Of a stretch of 64,000 bases of DNA, positions 36,559-45,750 are shown one piece after another; the stretch's first letter is position 1; every line of letters begins with the position of its first letter. Source of the stretch: Rhodobacterales bacterium (GTDB lineage Bacteria; Pseudomonadota; Alphaproteobacteria; Rhodobacterales; Rhodobacteraceae); assembly GCA_002748265.1 (NCBI GenBank), contig PDRY01000018.1, forward strand, positions 62,001 through 126,000, given 5' to 3'. The notes beneath the pieces were generated by a model. The model was given only the letters and a program-made list of their open reading frames with translations, did not search any database and was not told where the DNA came from. The translations under genes and the position numbers were made by a program.

Positions 36559-37803
36559 ATGAAACGCTATTCCGCCTTTGCCATCGCGAAAGAGGCGCTC
36601 GGTCGCCATCAGGGGTGGGACCGCGCCTGGGCCAAGGCCACGCCGAAGCCGCGCTATGATGCGATCATTGTCGGGGCCGGGGGGCACGGGCTGGCAACCG
36701 CCTATTATCTGGGCAAAAACCACGGAATCACCAATGTCGCGGTCATCGAAAAAGGCTGGCTGGGCGGCGGCAATACCGGGCGCAACACCACGATCATCCG
36801 GTCGAACTACCTTCAGGACCCGTCCGCCGCGATCTATGAGAAGGCCCGCAGCCTCTACGAGACCCTCAGCCAGGACCTGAACTACAACGTCATGTTCAGC
36901 CCGCGCGGCGTGATGATGCTGGCCCAGACCCAGCACGAGCTGCGTGGCTACAAGCGCACGGCCCATGCCAATGCGCTCCAGGGCGTCGCGACGGAGTTTA
37001 TCTCTCCGCAACGGGTCAAGGAGCTGGTGCCGATCATCGAGCTGAGCGGCCCGCGCTACCCGGTGCTGGGCGCGCTATGGCAGCCGCGCGGCGGCACGGC
37101 CCGCCACGATGCCGTGGCCTGGGGCTATGCGCGCGCCTGCGCCGCCATGGGCATGGACATCATCGAGCGCTGCGAAGTCACCGGCGTGAAGCGCGATGGC
37201 GGCAAGGTCACAGGGGTGACCACCACCAAGGGCGACATCGCCTGCGATAAACTGGGCGTCGTGGTGGCGGGCCATTCGGGGCGGCTGGCCGACATGGCGG
37301 GGTTCCGGCTTCCGGTTGAATCGGTGTCGCTTCAGGCTCTTGTGTCCGAGCCGATCAAACCTTGCATGGACGTGGTGGTGATGGCCAACACCGTCCATGG
37401 TTATATGAGCCAGTCCGACAAGGGCGAGATGGTCATCGGCGGCGGCGCGGACGGGTTCAACAACTACACGCAGCGCGGCAGCTTCCATCACATCGAAGAG
37501 ACCGTGCGCGCCCTGATCGAAACCTTCCCGATGATCTCGCGGCTCAAGATGCTGCGGCAATGGGGCGGGATCGTGGACATGACGGGGGACCGGTCTCCGA
37601 TCATCTCGAAAACGCCGGTGGACGGCTGTTTCATCAATTGCGGCTGGGGCACCGGCGGGTTCAAGGCGATCCCCGGATCGGGCTGGGCCATGGCGGAGCT
37701 CATGGCCCGTGGCACGTCTCCGCTGGCCGAGGCTTTCACGCTGGACCGGTTCCGCGAAGGCCGGTTCATTGATGAAAGCGTCGCGGCAGGGGTGGCGCAT
37801 TGA
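36559..37803 (+). CDS. soxB: heterotetrameric sarcosine oxidase, beta subunit
   Basis: Catalytic flavoprotein subunit that oxidises sarcosine (N-methylglycine) to glycine. The 414-residue protein has the FAD-binding IIVGAGGHGLATAYYLG (36-52) and the RHDAVAWGYARA segment whose His183 is the probable covalent FMN site. The 178-base upstream region, divergent from ccmI, should carry the operon promoter. It is first of soxB-soxD-soxA-soxG. This sox is sarcosine oxidase, not the sulfur-oxidation Sox system. Confidence 0.97.
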   Translation: MKRYSAFAIAKEALGRHQGWDRAWAKATPKPRYDAIIVGAGGHGLATAYYLGKNHGITNVAVIEKGWLGGGNTGRNTTIIRSNYLQDPSAAIYEKARSLYETLSQDLNYNVMFSPRGVMMLAQTQHELRGYKRTAHANALQGVATEFISPQRVKELVPIIELSGPRYPVLGALWQPRGGTARHDAVAWGYARACAAMGMDIIERCEVTGVKRDGGKVTGVTTTKGDIACDKLGVVVAGHSGRLADMAGFRLPVESVSLQALVSEPIKPCMDVVVMANTVHGYMSQSDKGEMVIGGGADGFNNYTQRGSFHHIEETVRALIETFPMISRLKMLRQWGGIVDMTGDRSPIISKTPVDGCFINCGWGTGGFKAIPGSGWAMAELMARGTSPLAEAFTLDRFREGRFIDESVAAGVAH

Positions 37804-37906
37804 TGACGATGCGGCCTGCTGTTCACGCTCTGTTGGGTTCTGATAATTATGTGCGGCGCGACGGGGTCACAGGGCCCTCGCCGCGCGGCCAGGAAAGGAC
37901 GTTGCC

Positions 37907-38212
37907 ATGCTGACTTTGCGCTGCCCTTATTGCGGGGTCCAATGCGATGAAACCGAGCTGGCCCCCGGAGGCGAAGCCCACCTGACCCGGCGCGGGCCGG
38001 AGGCGGATGCCGACGCCTTTGAGGCCTACCTGTTCCTGCGCCAGAACCCGATGGGAATCCATGCCGAACGCTGGCGCCACGCCTATGGCTGCGGCAAGTG
38101 GTTCCACGCCCTGCGCAACACCGTGACGCTGGAGGTCTACGGCACCTATCCGGCCCAAACGCTGGAGCCGCCAGCCGATCTTCTGGCCGCCGCGAAAGGA
38201 GACGCCGCATGA
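37907..38212 (+). CDS. soxD: sarcosine oxidase, delta subunit
   Basis: Small zinc-binding structural subunit of heterotetrameric sarcosine oxidase. The 101-residue protein has the zinc ligands in MLTLRCPYCGVQCDE (Cys6, Cys9) and the later RWRHAYGCGKWFH. It starts 103 bases after soxB, and its stop overlaps the soxA start (ATGA). Confidence 0.96.
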   Translation: MLTLRCPYCGVQCDETELAPGGEAHLTRRGPEADADAFEAYLFLRQNPMGIHAERWRHAYGCGKWFHALRNTVTLEVYGTYPAQTLEPPADLLAAAKGDAA

Positions 38213-41200
38213 GCACACGCCTGTCCCGTGGCGGCCGCCTGATCGACCGCTCCCGCAAGATCGACTTCGCTTTCAACGGCAAGCACCTGAAGGGCCATCC
38301 GGGCGACACGCTCGCCTCGGCCCTGCTGGCCGAAGACCAGATGCTGCTGGGCCGGTCGTTCAAATATCACCGCCCGCGCGGCGTGATGTCGAGCGGCGCC
38401 GAAGAGCCCAACGCCCTGTTCGGGATCGCCGATGGCGACCGGTTCGAGCCCAATCAGCGCGCCACCACCCAGGAGCTGTGGGACGGGCTTTCGGCCCGCA
38501 GTCAGAACCACTGGCCGAGCCTGAGCTTCGATGTGGGCGCGATCAACGCGCGGCTGTCGCGGTTCTTCCCGGCGGGGTTCTACTACAAGACCTTCATGTG
38601 GCCCCGTGCCGCTTGGAAACATCTGTTCGAGCCCATCGTGCGGCAATCCGCCGGTCTGGGCGCGGCCCCCGATGCGGAGGCGCGCGATCCCGATCTCTAT
38701 GAACATGCCTATGCCCATGTCGATCTGGTCATTATCGGAGGCGGCGTTGCCGGGCTCGCGGCGGCTCTGGTGGCGGGCGAGGCGGGCCAGCAGGTCTGGC
38801 TGATCGAACAGGACGCCCATTGGGGCGGCCGCGCTCCGGTCGATGGCGGGTCCATCGACGGGATGGCGCCGGGCGATTGGGTCGCGCAGGCGCTCTCCAG
38901 ACTGGAGGGTATGGAGAACGTCACCCTGCGCAATCGCTGCATGGGCGCCGGGCTTTACGATCACGGCTACCTTCTGGCCTATGAGCGGCTGACCGATCAC
39001 CTCCCAGCTGAGGCCGAGGGATCGCGCCACCGCCTGTGGCGCATCCGGGCGGGGCATATCGTCACCGCCACCGGCGCGTTGGAGCGGCCCCTGTCCTTTG
39101 CGGGCAACGACGTGCCGGGTGTGATGCTGGCCTCGGCCGTGCGCGACTACATCGTGAATTACGGCGTCAGCGTCGGTGACCGCGTTGTCGTCGTGACGAA
39201 CAATGATGACGCCTATCGCACGGCGCTTGAGGTGAAGCGCGCGGGGCTTTCGGTGCCCGCCATCGTGGATGCCCGCGCCTTGCCCGATGAGGGCCTTGTG
39301 GCCGAAGCCAAGGCGGCGGGGATCCCCGTCCATATGGGCGCTGCCATCGCCAAGGTGAAAGGTGGCGCGCGGGTCACTGGCGTTGCGCTTTGCGCGCAGG
39401 CCGGGGAAGGCACCGTCACCGAAGAGATCGCCTGCGACGTGGTGGCCATGTCGGGGGGGTGGTCTCCGGTCGTGCATTTGTGGTCCCATTGCGGGGGCAA
39501 GCTGCTGTGGGACGAGGCGCGGGCGCTGTTCCGCCCCGATCCTGACCGGCCCCCGCGCGGCGCTGAGGGGCAGGCCAGCGTGACGGCTCTGGGCGCCGCC
39601 AACGGCGCGCTGTCGCTTCATGCGATCATGGAGGATGTGCAGGTGGGTATGGGGACCATACTGGGAAGTATGCCCGACGTTCCGCGCGCGCCCGTCGAGG
39701 AAGAAGCGCCGCTTATGCCCGTGTGGATGATGCCGCAAGGCGCCAAGCACGAACTGCGCGCCAAAATGTTCCTGGATTTCCAGAACGACGTGAAAGTGTC
39801 CGACGTTCAGCTTGCTGCGCGCGAGGGCTATGAGAGCGTCGAACATACCAAGCGGTATACGACCCTTGGCATGGCGACGGATCAGGGGAAGCTGAGCAAT
39901 ATCAACGGTCTCGCAGTCCTGTCGGATGCCCTGGGCCAGCCGATCCCGCAGACCGGCACCACCACGTTCCGCCCGCCCTACACGCCCATCTCCATGGGGG
40001 CCATCGCGGGGGAGGCACGCGGGCCGCTGTTCCAGCCGATCCGGCGCACGCCGATCCATGCATGGCACGAAGAGCAGGGCGCCTATATGGAGCCCGTCGG
40101 CCAGTGGCGCCGCCCCTACAGCTATCCGCGCAGCGGCGAGAGCCTGCATGACGCGGTGATGCGCGAGGTCACCAATACCCGCGAGAATGTGGGGATGCTG
40201 GATGCCTCGACCCTCGGCAAGATCATCGTGAAGGGGCCCGATGCGGGGCGCTTCATGGATATGCTCTACACCAACATGATGAGCACGCTGAAGCCGGGCA
40301 AATGCCGCTACGGGCTGATGTGTTCGGAAAACGGCTTCCTGATGGATGACGGCGTGGTGGCGCGGCTCGATGAGGACACGTTCCTGTGCCACACGACCTC
40401 GGGCGGGGCCGCCCATGTCCACGCTCATATGGAGGAATGGCTCCAGACGGAGTGGTGGGACTGGCAGGTCTACACCGCAGATGTGACGGAGCAGTTCGCG
40501 CAAGTGGCCGTGGTCGGCCCGAAAGCGCGCGAGGTGCTGGAGGCTCTTGGCTCTGACACGGATCTGAGCGCCGAGGCCCTGCCGTTCATGGGCTGGATCG
40601 ACGCCCGGATTGGTGGCTTCGATGCGAGGATCTTCCGCATCAGCTTCTCGGGTGAGTTGAGCTTTGAGATTGCCGTGCCCGCCAGTCAGGGCCGGGCCTT
40701 CTGGGATGCGCTTTTGCGTGTCGGGGATGCGCGGGGGATCATGCCCTACGGGACCGAGGCGCTCCATATCATGCGGGCCGAAAAGGGCTTTATCATGATC
40801 GGGGACGAAACCGATGGCACCGTGATCCCGCAGGATCTGGGGCTGCACTGGGCGATCTCGAAGAAGAAGGACGACTATATCGGCAAACGCGCGCAGGCGC
40901 GATCCGACATGATCCGTACCGATCGCTGGCAGCTTGTGGGGCTTGAGACCCTGGACAAATCTGTCCTGCCCGAAGGGGCCTATGCCGTGGGCGAGGGCGT
41001 CAATTCGAACGGCCAAAAGGCCATGTTCGGGCGCGTGACATCAACCTACCATTCGCCCACGCTTGGGCGCGGGATCGCCATGGGGCTCGTGGAAAACGGC
41101 CCCGACCGCATGGGCGAGGTGATCGCGTTCGGCACGCTTGATGGTGGCACGGTGCAGGCGAAGATCGTCTCGCCCGTGTTCTTTGACCCGGAAGGAGAGA

Positions 41201-41214
41201 AGCAAAATGTCTGA
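38209..41214 (+). CDS. soxA: sarcosine oxidase, alpha subunit
   Basis: Large 1001-residue subunit. It starts with a ferredoxin-like/second-FAD region (RKIDFAFNGKHLKGHPGDTLASALL, then GRSFKYHRPRGVMSSGAEEPNA). A NAD-binding domain follows at about 200-460 (LVIIGGGVAGLAAALVAGEAG). The C-terminal aminomethyltransferase (GcvT)-like domain from about 640 binds folate and captures the methyl carbon as methylene-THF. ATG 38209 gives the conserved MSTRLSRGGRLIDRS start; the frame is open upstream inside soxD. Confidence 0.97.
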   Translation: MSTRLSRGGRLIDRSRKIDFAFNGKHLKGHPGDTLASALLAEDQMLLGRSFKYHRPRGVMSSGAEEPNALFGIADGDRFEPNQRATTQELWDGLSARSQNHWPSLSFDVGAINARLSRFFPAGFYYKTFMWPRAAWKHLFEPIVRQSAGLGAAPDAEARDPDLYEHAYAHVDLVIIGGGVAGLAAALVAGEAGQQVWLIEQDAHWGGRAPVDGGSIDGMAPGDWVAQALSRLEGMENVTLRNRCMGAGLYDHGYLLAYERLTDHLPAEAEGSRHRLWRIRAGHIVTATGALERPLSFAGNDVPGVMLASAVRDYIVNYGVSVGDRVVVVTNNDDAYRTALEVKRAGLSVPAIVDARALPDEGLVAEAKAAGIPVHMGAAIAKVKGGARVTGVALCAQAGEGTVTEEIACDVVAMSGGWSPVVHLWSHCGGKLLWDEARALFRPDPDRPPRGAEGQASVTALGAANGALSLHAIMEDVQVGMGTILGSMPDVPRAPVEEEAPLMPVWMMPQGAKHELRAKMFLDFQNDVKVSDVQLAAREGYESVEHTKRYTTLGMATDQGKLSNINGLAVLSDALGQPIPQTGTTTFRPPYTPISMGAIAGEARGPLFQPIRRTPIHAWHEEQGAYMEPVGQWRRPYSYPRSGESLHDAVMREVTNTRENVGMLDASTLGKIIVKGPDAGRFMDMLYTNMMSTLKPGKCRYGLMCSENGFLMDDGVVARLDEDTFLCHTTSGGAAHVHAHMEEWLQTEWWDWQVYTADVTEQFAQVAVVGPKAREVLEALGSDTDLSAEALPFMGWIDARIGGFDARIFRISFSGELSFEIAVPASQGRAFWDALLRVGDARGIMPYGTEALHIMRAEKGFIMIGDETDGTVIPQDLGLHWAISKKKDDYIGKRAQARSDMIRTDRWQLVGLETLDKSVLPEGAYAVGEGVNSNGQKAMFGRVTSTYHSPTLGRGIAMGLVENGPDRMGEVIAFGTLDGGTVQAKIVSPVFFDPEGEKQNV

Positions 41215-41755
41215 GGTCCTCTCAGCCCTGCCGGGCGCAACAGGCAGCGCGGACACCCGCGTGAGCGAAGCCGGACTGGTCGGTATGGTCACCCTGCGCG
41301 GCGATCTGAGCGACGCCAAGCTGCGCCAGGCGGTCTCTGACGTGACCGGCACCGCCTTCCCGGAGCAGGGCAAGATCACGTGGGATGGCGCGCGCGGGCT
41401 GGGGTGGATGTCCCCTGATGAGCTGCTGATCCTGACCGGTCACGGTGAGGCGGCGGGCGTCGTCGAGACGCTCCATACCGCCCTGGATGGTCAGCATGTC
41501 CTCGCGGTGAACGTGTCAGATGCGCGGGCCGTGTTCGATGTCGAAGGGCCGGGATGGCGCGACGTGGTGGCGCGGCTGTCCCCGATGGATCTGCGCGGCT
41601 TCAAGACCGGCGATCTGCGCCGCACGCGGTTCGGGCAGATTGCCGCTGCAGTCTGGACGACGGACGAGGAGTGCGCGCGGATCGTGTGTTTCCGCTCGGT
41701 CGCGCGCTACATGTTCGATCTACTGGAGACAGCAGCGCAGGCGGGGCGGCTCTAA
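41207..41755 (+). CDS. soxG: sarcosine oxidase, gamma subunit
   Basis: A 182-residue subunit that resembles the C-terminal part of aminomethyltransferase folds and helps form the folate channel. Recognisable segments include GLGWMSPDELLILTG, VNVSDARAVFDVEGPGWRDVVARLSPMDL and RTRFGQIAAAVW. ATG 41207, after a GGAGAG site, overlaps the soxA end by eight bases. It converges with the alcohol dehydrogenase gene 15 bases away. Confidence 0.95.
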   Translation: MSEVLSALPGATGSADTRVSEAGLVGMVTLRGDLSDAKLRQAVSDVTGTAFPEQGKITWDGARGLGWMSPDELLILTGHGEAAGVVETLHTALDGQHVLAVNVSDARAVFDVEGPGWRDVVARLSPMDLRGFKTGDLRRTRFGQIAAAVWTTDEECARIVCFRSVARYMFDLLETAAQAGRL

Positions 41756-41770
41756 GCCGCCCCAGCCGCA

Positions 41771-42916
41771 TTACATGGCCGCCTCGAACAGGGCGCGCAT
41801 GTTGTCGGCGTTCAGCTCAACCGGGTTGCCGCCGCAGGACGGATCCTCAAGTGCCATGGCGACCAGATCGTCGATGCGGTTGGTCTTCACGCCCAGATCG
41901 CTCAGGCGGCGCGGGATGGCGAAGCTGTCGTTGAACTCCTGAACGAAGCCGCGGAACCCGTCAAAGCCGCCCTTGATGCCCAGATAGCTGGCCGCACGGT
42001 CGAAGCGGTCGCGGATAACGGGCGCGTTCAGATCCAGCACGGCGGGCATGCAGACCGCATTGGTCGTGCCGTGGTGAGTGCCGAACACGGCGCCGATCGG
42101 GTGGCTCATCGCGTGGATGGCGCCAAGGCCCTTTTGGAAGGCGGTTGCGCCCATGGCAGCGGCGCTCATCATATTAGCGCGCGCGTCGATGTCGGAGCCA
42201 TCGAGATAGGCGCGGGGCAGGTTGTCGATCACCAGCCGCATCCCCTCCAGGGCGATGCCCTGGCTCATCGGGTGGTAATGCGGGCTGGAGAACGCCTCGA
42301 CGCAATGCGCGAAGGCATCAAGCCCGGTGCCCGCCGTGATCGGTTTGGGCATACCCACGGTCAGCTCGGGATCGCAGATCACAACCGTCGGCAGCACCTT
42401 GGGGTGGAAGATGATCTTCTTCACATGGGTTTGGGAATTGGTGATGACGCTGGCGCGGCCCAGCTCTGATCCGGTCCCGGCGGTGGTGGGCACGGCGATG
42501 ATCGGCGCGATGGCCTCTGCGTCTGCGCGGGTCCACCAATCGCCCACGTCTTCGAAATCCCACACCGGGCGGGTCTGCCCGGCCATGAACGCGACCATCT
42601 TGCCCAGGTCCAGCCCGGAGCCGCCGCCAAAGGCGATCACCCCGTCATGGCCCCCGGCCTTATAGGCGTCGACCCCGGCGCTCAGGTTCAGCTCATTGGG
42701 GTTGGGATCGACCTCGGAGAACAGACCGCGCCCCAGCCCGGCCTGATCGAGAATGTCGAGCGCACGGGCGGTGATATCCATCCCGGCGAGCCCCTTGTCG
42801 GTGACAAGCAGCGGTTTGGTGATGCCCGCTTGGGCACAGGCGGCGGGCAGTTCGTTGATGCGGCCCGCGCCGAACTTGATGGCGGTGGGGTAGGACCAGT
42901 TGCCGGTGAGGCTCAT
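41771..42916 (-). CDS. iron-containing (group III) alcohol dehydrogenase
   Basis: A 381-residue NAD(P)-dependent alcohol dehydrogenase. The coenzyme loop FGGGSGLDLGK and PTTAGTGSELGR are clear. Metal ligands are the Asp and His of GTGLDAFAHCVEAF and the two His residues of GAIHAMSHPIGAVFGTHHG. It is last in the TRAP/ligase/dehydrogenase operon, with its start overlapping the aldehyde dehydrogenase stop by four bases. This coupling suggests the pair carries out successive alcohol-to-aldehyde-to-acid oxidations. The exact alcohol is unknown. Confidence 0.93.
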   Translation of the reverse strand: MSLTGNWSYPTAIKFGAGRINELPAACAQAGITKPLLVTDKGLAGMDITARALDILDQAGLGRGLFSEVDPNPNELNLSAGVDAYKAGGHDGVIAFGGGSGLDLGKMVAFMAGQTRPVWDFEDVGDWWTRADAEAIAPIIAVPTTAGTGSELGRASVITNSQTHVKKIIFHPKVLPTVVICDPELTVGMPKPITAGTGLDAFAHCVEAFSSPHYHPMSQGIALEGMRLVIDNLPRAYLDGSDIDARANMMSAAAMGATAFQKGLGAIHAMSHPIGAVFGTHHGTTNAVCMPAVLDLNAPVIRDRFDRAASYLGIKGGFDGFRGFVQEFNDSFAIPRRLSDLGVKTNRIDDLVAMALEDPSCGGNPVELNADNMRALFEAAM

Positions 42917-44292
42917 GATGTCACCTTCTTGAGATGGTAGGATTTGGGTCGGGTGAGGTTGTGATAGCCGATCACGGACAGCCCGCCGCCGCGGCCGGTC
43001 TGCTTGCAACCGGTCCAGCACAGGCCGGGATCCAGATAATCGGCGCGGTTCATGAACACGGTGCCGGTCTCCAGCCGATCCCCGACGGCTTGGGCGCGGG
43101 CGATGTCCTGCGTCCAGAGCGAGGCGGTCAGCCCGAAATCGCTGTCATTCATCAGCTTGATGGCCTCTTCATCGCCCGAGACCGGCATGATGCCGACCAC
43201 GGGGCCGAAGCTCTCCTCGCGCATGACGCTCATGTCGTGGGTGACCCCGGTCAGGATCTGCGGGGTCAGGTAGGTGCCGCCATCATCCTCTTCGAAGGGC
43301 GCGATATGGGCGGTCGCGCCCGCCGCGACGGCCTCGCTGATCTGGGCGCGGACTTCGGCGGCGAAGCGGGCGTTGGCCATGGGGCCAATGGTGGTCGCGT
43401 CATCCAGAGGGTTGCCGAGCGTGTAGCCCTGCACGGTTTCAACGGCCTTTTGCACGAATGCGTCAAAGAGGCTTTCGTGGACATAGATCCGCTCAATCCC
43501 GCAGCAGCATTGGCCAGAGTTGAACATGGCGCCGTCGATCAAGGTGGCGACCGCCGCATCCAGATCGGCGTCTTCCATGACATAGCCCGGATCCTTGCCG
43601 CCCAGCTCCGTGCTGACGGGTACGAAAGTGCCCGCGGCGGCGCGCTCCATGCTCTGGCCGCCGCCGACCGAGCCGGTGAAATTGATGAAATCGAAGGCCC
43701 GCGCGCGGATCAGCGCGTCGGTCGTGTCGTGGCTCAGGAAGATGTTCTGGAACACGTCCTTGGGCACGCCGGCGGCGTGGAAGGCTTCGGCCATGCGCTC
43801 CCCGACGAGCAGCGTTTGTGTGGCGTGTTTCAGGATCACCGTATTGCCCGCGATCAGAGCCGGGGCGACGGTATTGATCGCGGTCATGTAGGGGTAGTTC
43901 CACGGCGCGACGACAAAGACGACGCCCCAGGGCGCGCGCTTGATGTAGCGGGTGAAGGTTTCATCCTCGCCCACAGAGATGTCGGCGAGGGCATCACTGG
44001 CGATGGTGGCCATGTGGCTGGCGCGCTCATGAAAGCCGCCGAATTCGCCGCCATAGCGCACGGGGCGGCCCATCATGCGGGCCAGTTCGGGCACGATCGC
44101 GTCATTCATGGCGCCCACGGCGTTGACCCCGGCCATGACCATGTCAATCCGCTCTTGCAGCGGGCGCGCAGCCCAGGCGGCTTGCGCGGCGCGGGCGCTG
44201 TCAGCCACGGCCTGAGCGTCCTCCAGCGAAAGCGCCTCGCGTTCGGCAAAGACCGATCCGTCGATCGGGGAGATACATCTGAGCACGCTCAT
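42913..44292 (-). CDS. NAD-dependent aldehyde dehydrogenase
   Basis: A 459-residue ALDH superfamily enzyme, on the short side. It has the Rossmann segment FVVAPWNYPYMTAINTV, NFTGSVGGGQSM, the catalytic Glu in STELGGKDPGYV, and the catalytic Cys in FNSGQCCCGIERI. ATG 44292 follows AGGAAAGGA. It lies between the glutamine-synthetase-like gene (34-base gap) and the alcohol dehydrogenase gene (overlap). The context suits oxidation of a gamma-glutamylated amino-aldehyde, as PuuC does in putrescine breakdown, but that is inference. Confidence 0.93.
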   Translation of the reverse strand: MSVLRCISPIDGSVFAEREALSLEDAQAVADSARAAQAAWAARPLQERIDMVMAGVNAVGAMNDAIVPELARMMGRPVRYGGEFGGFHERASHMATIASDALADISVGEDETFTRYIKRAPWGVVFVVAPWNYPYMTAINTVAPALIAGNTVILKHATQTLLVGERMAEAFHAAGVPKDVFQNIFLSHDTTDALIRARAFDFINFTGSVGGGQSMERAAAGTFVPVSTELGGKDPGYVMEDADLDAAVATLIDGAMFNSGQCCCGIERIYVHESLFDAFVQKAVETVQGYTLGNPLDDATTIGPMANARFAAEVRAQISEAVAAGATAHIAPFEEDDGGTYLTPQILTGVTHDMSVMREESFGPVVGIMPVSGDEEAIKLMNDSDFGLTASLWTQDIARAQAVGDRLETGTVFMNRADYLDPGLCWTGCKQTGRGGGLSVIGYHNLTRPKSYHLKKVTS

Positions 44293-44326
44293 GGTGCTGT
44301 CCTTTCCTCTCAGGACGCCTGCGGCG

Positions 44327-45682
44327 TCACGCTTTTTCAAACCCGCGTGCCACTTCCCAATCGGTGACGACGCGGTCAAATTCTTCGATCTCCCACCCGG
44401 CGGCGCGGGTGTAGTGATCCACCACCCAATCCCCCATGGCCGCGCGCAGCATCTTGGAGCGGCTCAGCTTTTCGCGCGCCTCGCGCAGACTGGAGGGGAT
44501 GGAGCCGGTCTTGCCCTGATAGGTGTCCCCCTTGGTCGCGGGCTGAAGCTCCAGCTTCTCCTCGATCCCGGCGATCCCGGCGGCGAGCATGGCGGCCATG
44601 GTCAGGTAGGGGTTGATGTCCGATCCCGGAACCCGGCATTCGACCCGCACGGCTTTGGTGCCATCGCCGCATAGCCGGAAGCCCGCAGTGCGGTTGTCCA
44701 CCGACCAGATCGTGCGGGTGGGGGCGAAGCTGCCCTTCTGGAATCGCTTGTAGCTGTTGATGTAGGGCGCCATGAAATAGGTGTAATCAGGTGCATATTT
44801 GAGCAGACCCGCCATGTACTGCCGCATCAGCTCGGACATGCCCAGATCGCCTTTGGGGTCGTGGAACGCGTTCTTGCCGTCCTTCCAGAGCGATTGGTGC
44901 ACATGGCTGGACGATCCCACGCGGTCGTGGTGCCATTTGGGCAGGAAGCTCGCGGCGTGGCCCTGTTGCCAGGCGATTTCCTTCACCGCGTGTTTCGCGA
45001 TGGAGTGGTAATCCGCCGTCAGCATCGCTTCGCTGTAGCGGATGTTGAGCTCTTCCTGACCGGCCTCGGCTTCGCCTTTGGAATTCTCGATCGGCAGCCC
45101 GGCGGCGTAGAGGTGATTGCGCAGAGGGCGCATCACGTGCTCTTCCTTGGTGGTCTGGAGGATGTGATAGTCCTCATTATAGCCCGAGATCGGGGCGAGA
45201 TCGCGAAAGCCGTCCTTGCGGATCTCGTCATAGCTTTTCTCGAAGAGGAAAAACTCCAGCTCCGTGGCCATCATCGGGGTGAAGCCCATGGCCTCCAGCC
45301 GGTCGATCTGGCGGCGCAGCACGGCGCGGGGGGAATGGGGGATCGGCTCGTGGCTGTGGTGGTCCAGCACGTCGCACAGCACCAGCACCGTGCCGTCCAG
45401 CCATGGCACCGGACGCAGTGTGCTCAGGTCCGGCTTCATGACGTAATCGCCATAGCCGGATTGCCACGAGGTCGCGGCGTAGCCGTCGGGCGTCGCCATT
45501 TCGAGATCCGTGGCCAGCAGATAGTTGCAGCAATGGGTTTCCTCCCACGCGCTGTCGACGAAGTGGCGGGCGTGGAACCGCTTGCCCATCAGGCGGCCCT
45601 GCATGTCGACCAGACAGGCAAGGACGGTGTCGATCTCGCCCGCGTCAACTTGGCTCTTGAGCGTGTCGAAACTCAGGGTCAT
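44327..45682 (-). CDS. glutamine-synthetase-family gamma-glutamyl-amine ligase
   Basis: A 451-residue member of the GS superfamily. It lacks the adenylylation-site and ammonia-pocket context of GlnA and resembles PuuA/GlnT-type gamma-glutamylamide ligases. ATP/metal-site motifs seen: TELEFFLFEKSYDE, EAEAGQEELNIRYSEA, GSSSHVHQSLW and DNRTAGFRLCG...VRVECRVPGSDINPYL. It should couple glutamate to an amine at the cost of ATP. Its place in an operon with a TRAP transporter, two dehydrogenases and an amidohydrolase argues for a catabolic rather than nitrogen-assimilation role. Confidence 0.88.
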   Translation of the reverse strand: MTLSFDTLKSQVDAGEIDTVLACLVDMQGRLMGKRFHARHFVDSAWEETHCCNYLLATDLEMATPDGYAATSWQSGYGDYVMKPDLSTLRPVPWLDGTVLVLCDVLDHHSHEPIPHSPRAVLRRQIDRLEAMGFTPMMATELEFFLFEKSYDEIRKDGFRDLAPISGYNEDYHILQTTKEEHVMRPLRNHLYAAGLPIENSKGEAEAGQEELNIRYSEAMLTADYHSIAKHAVKEIAWQQGHAASFLPKWHHDRVGSSSHVHQSLWKDGKNAFHDPKGDLGMSELMRQYMAGLLKYAPDYTYFMAPYINSYKRFQKGSFAPTRTIWSVDNRTAGFRLCGDGTKAVRVECRVPGSDINPYLTMAAMLAAGIAGIEEKLELQPATKGDTYQGKTGSIPSSLREAREKLSRSKMLRAAMGDWVVDHYTRAAGWEIEEFDRVVTDWEVARGFEKA

Positions 45683-45750
45683 GGGGGGCTCCCGTGTGCT
45701 GGTGTAGAGAAGGCTCCGGGCAGGGGCTCCCGCCCGGAGGAGAGGCCGTA

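Noticed and set aside
38146-41016. Open frame of 956 codons on the minus strand opposite soxA
   Set aside because: It has no protein-family features, is rich in His/Arg/Gly/Gln as expected from a GC-rich antisense frame, and lies fully inside a certain gene.
36559-41755. Sulfur-oxidation Sox system
   Set aside because: The names coincide, but the subunits have FAD/FMN, zinc and folate-domain features of heterotetrameric sarcosine oxidase.
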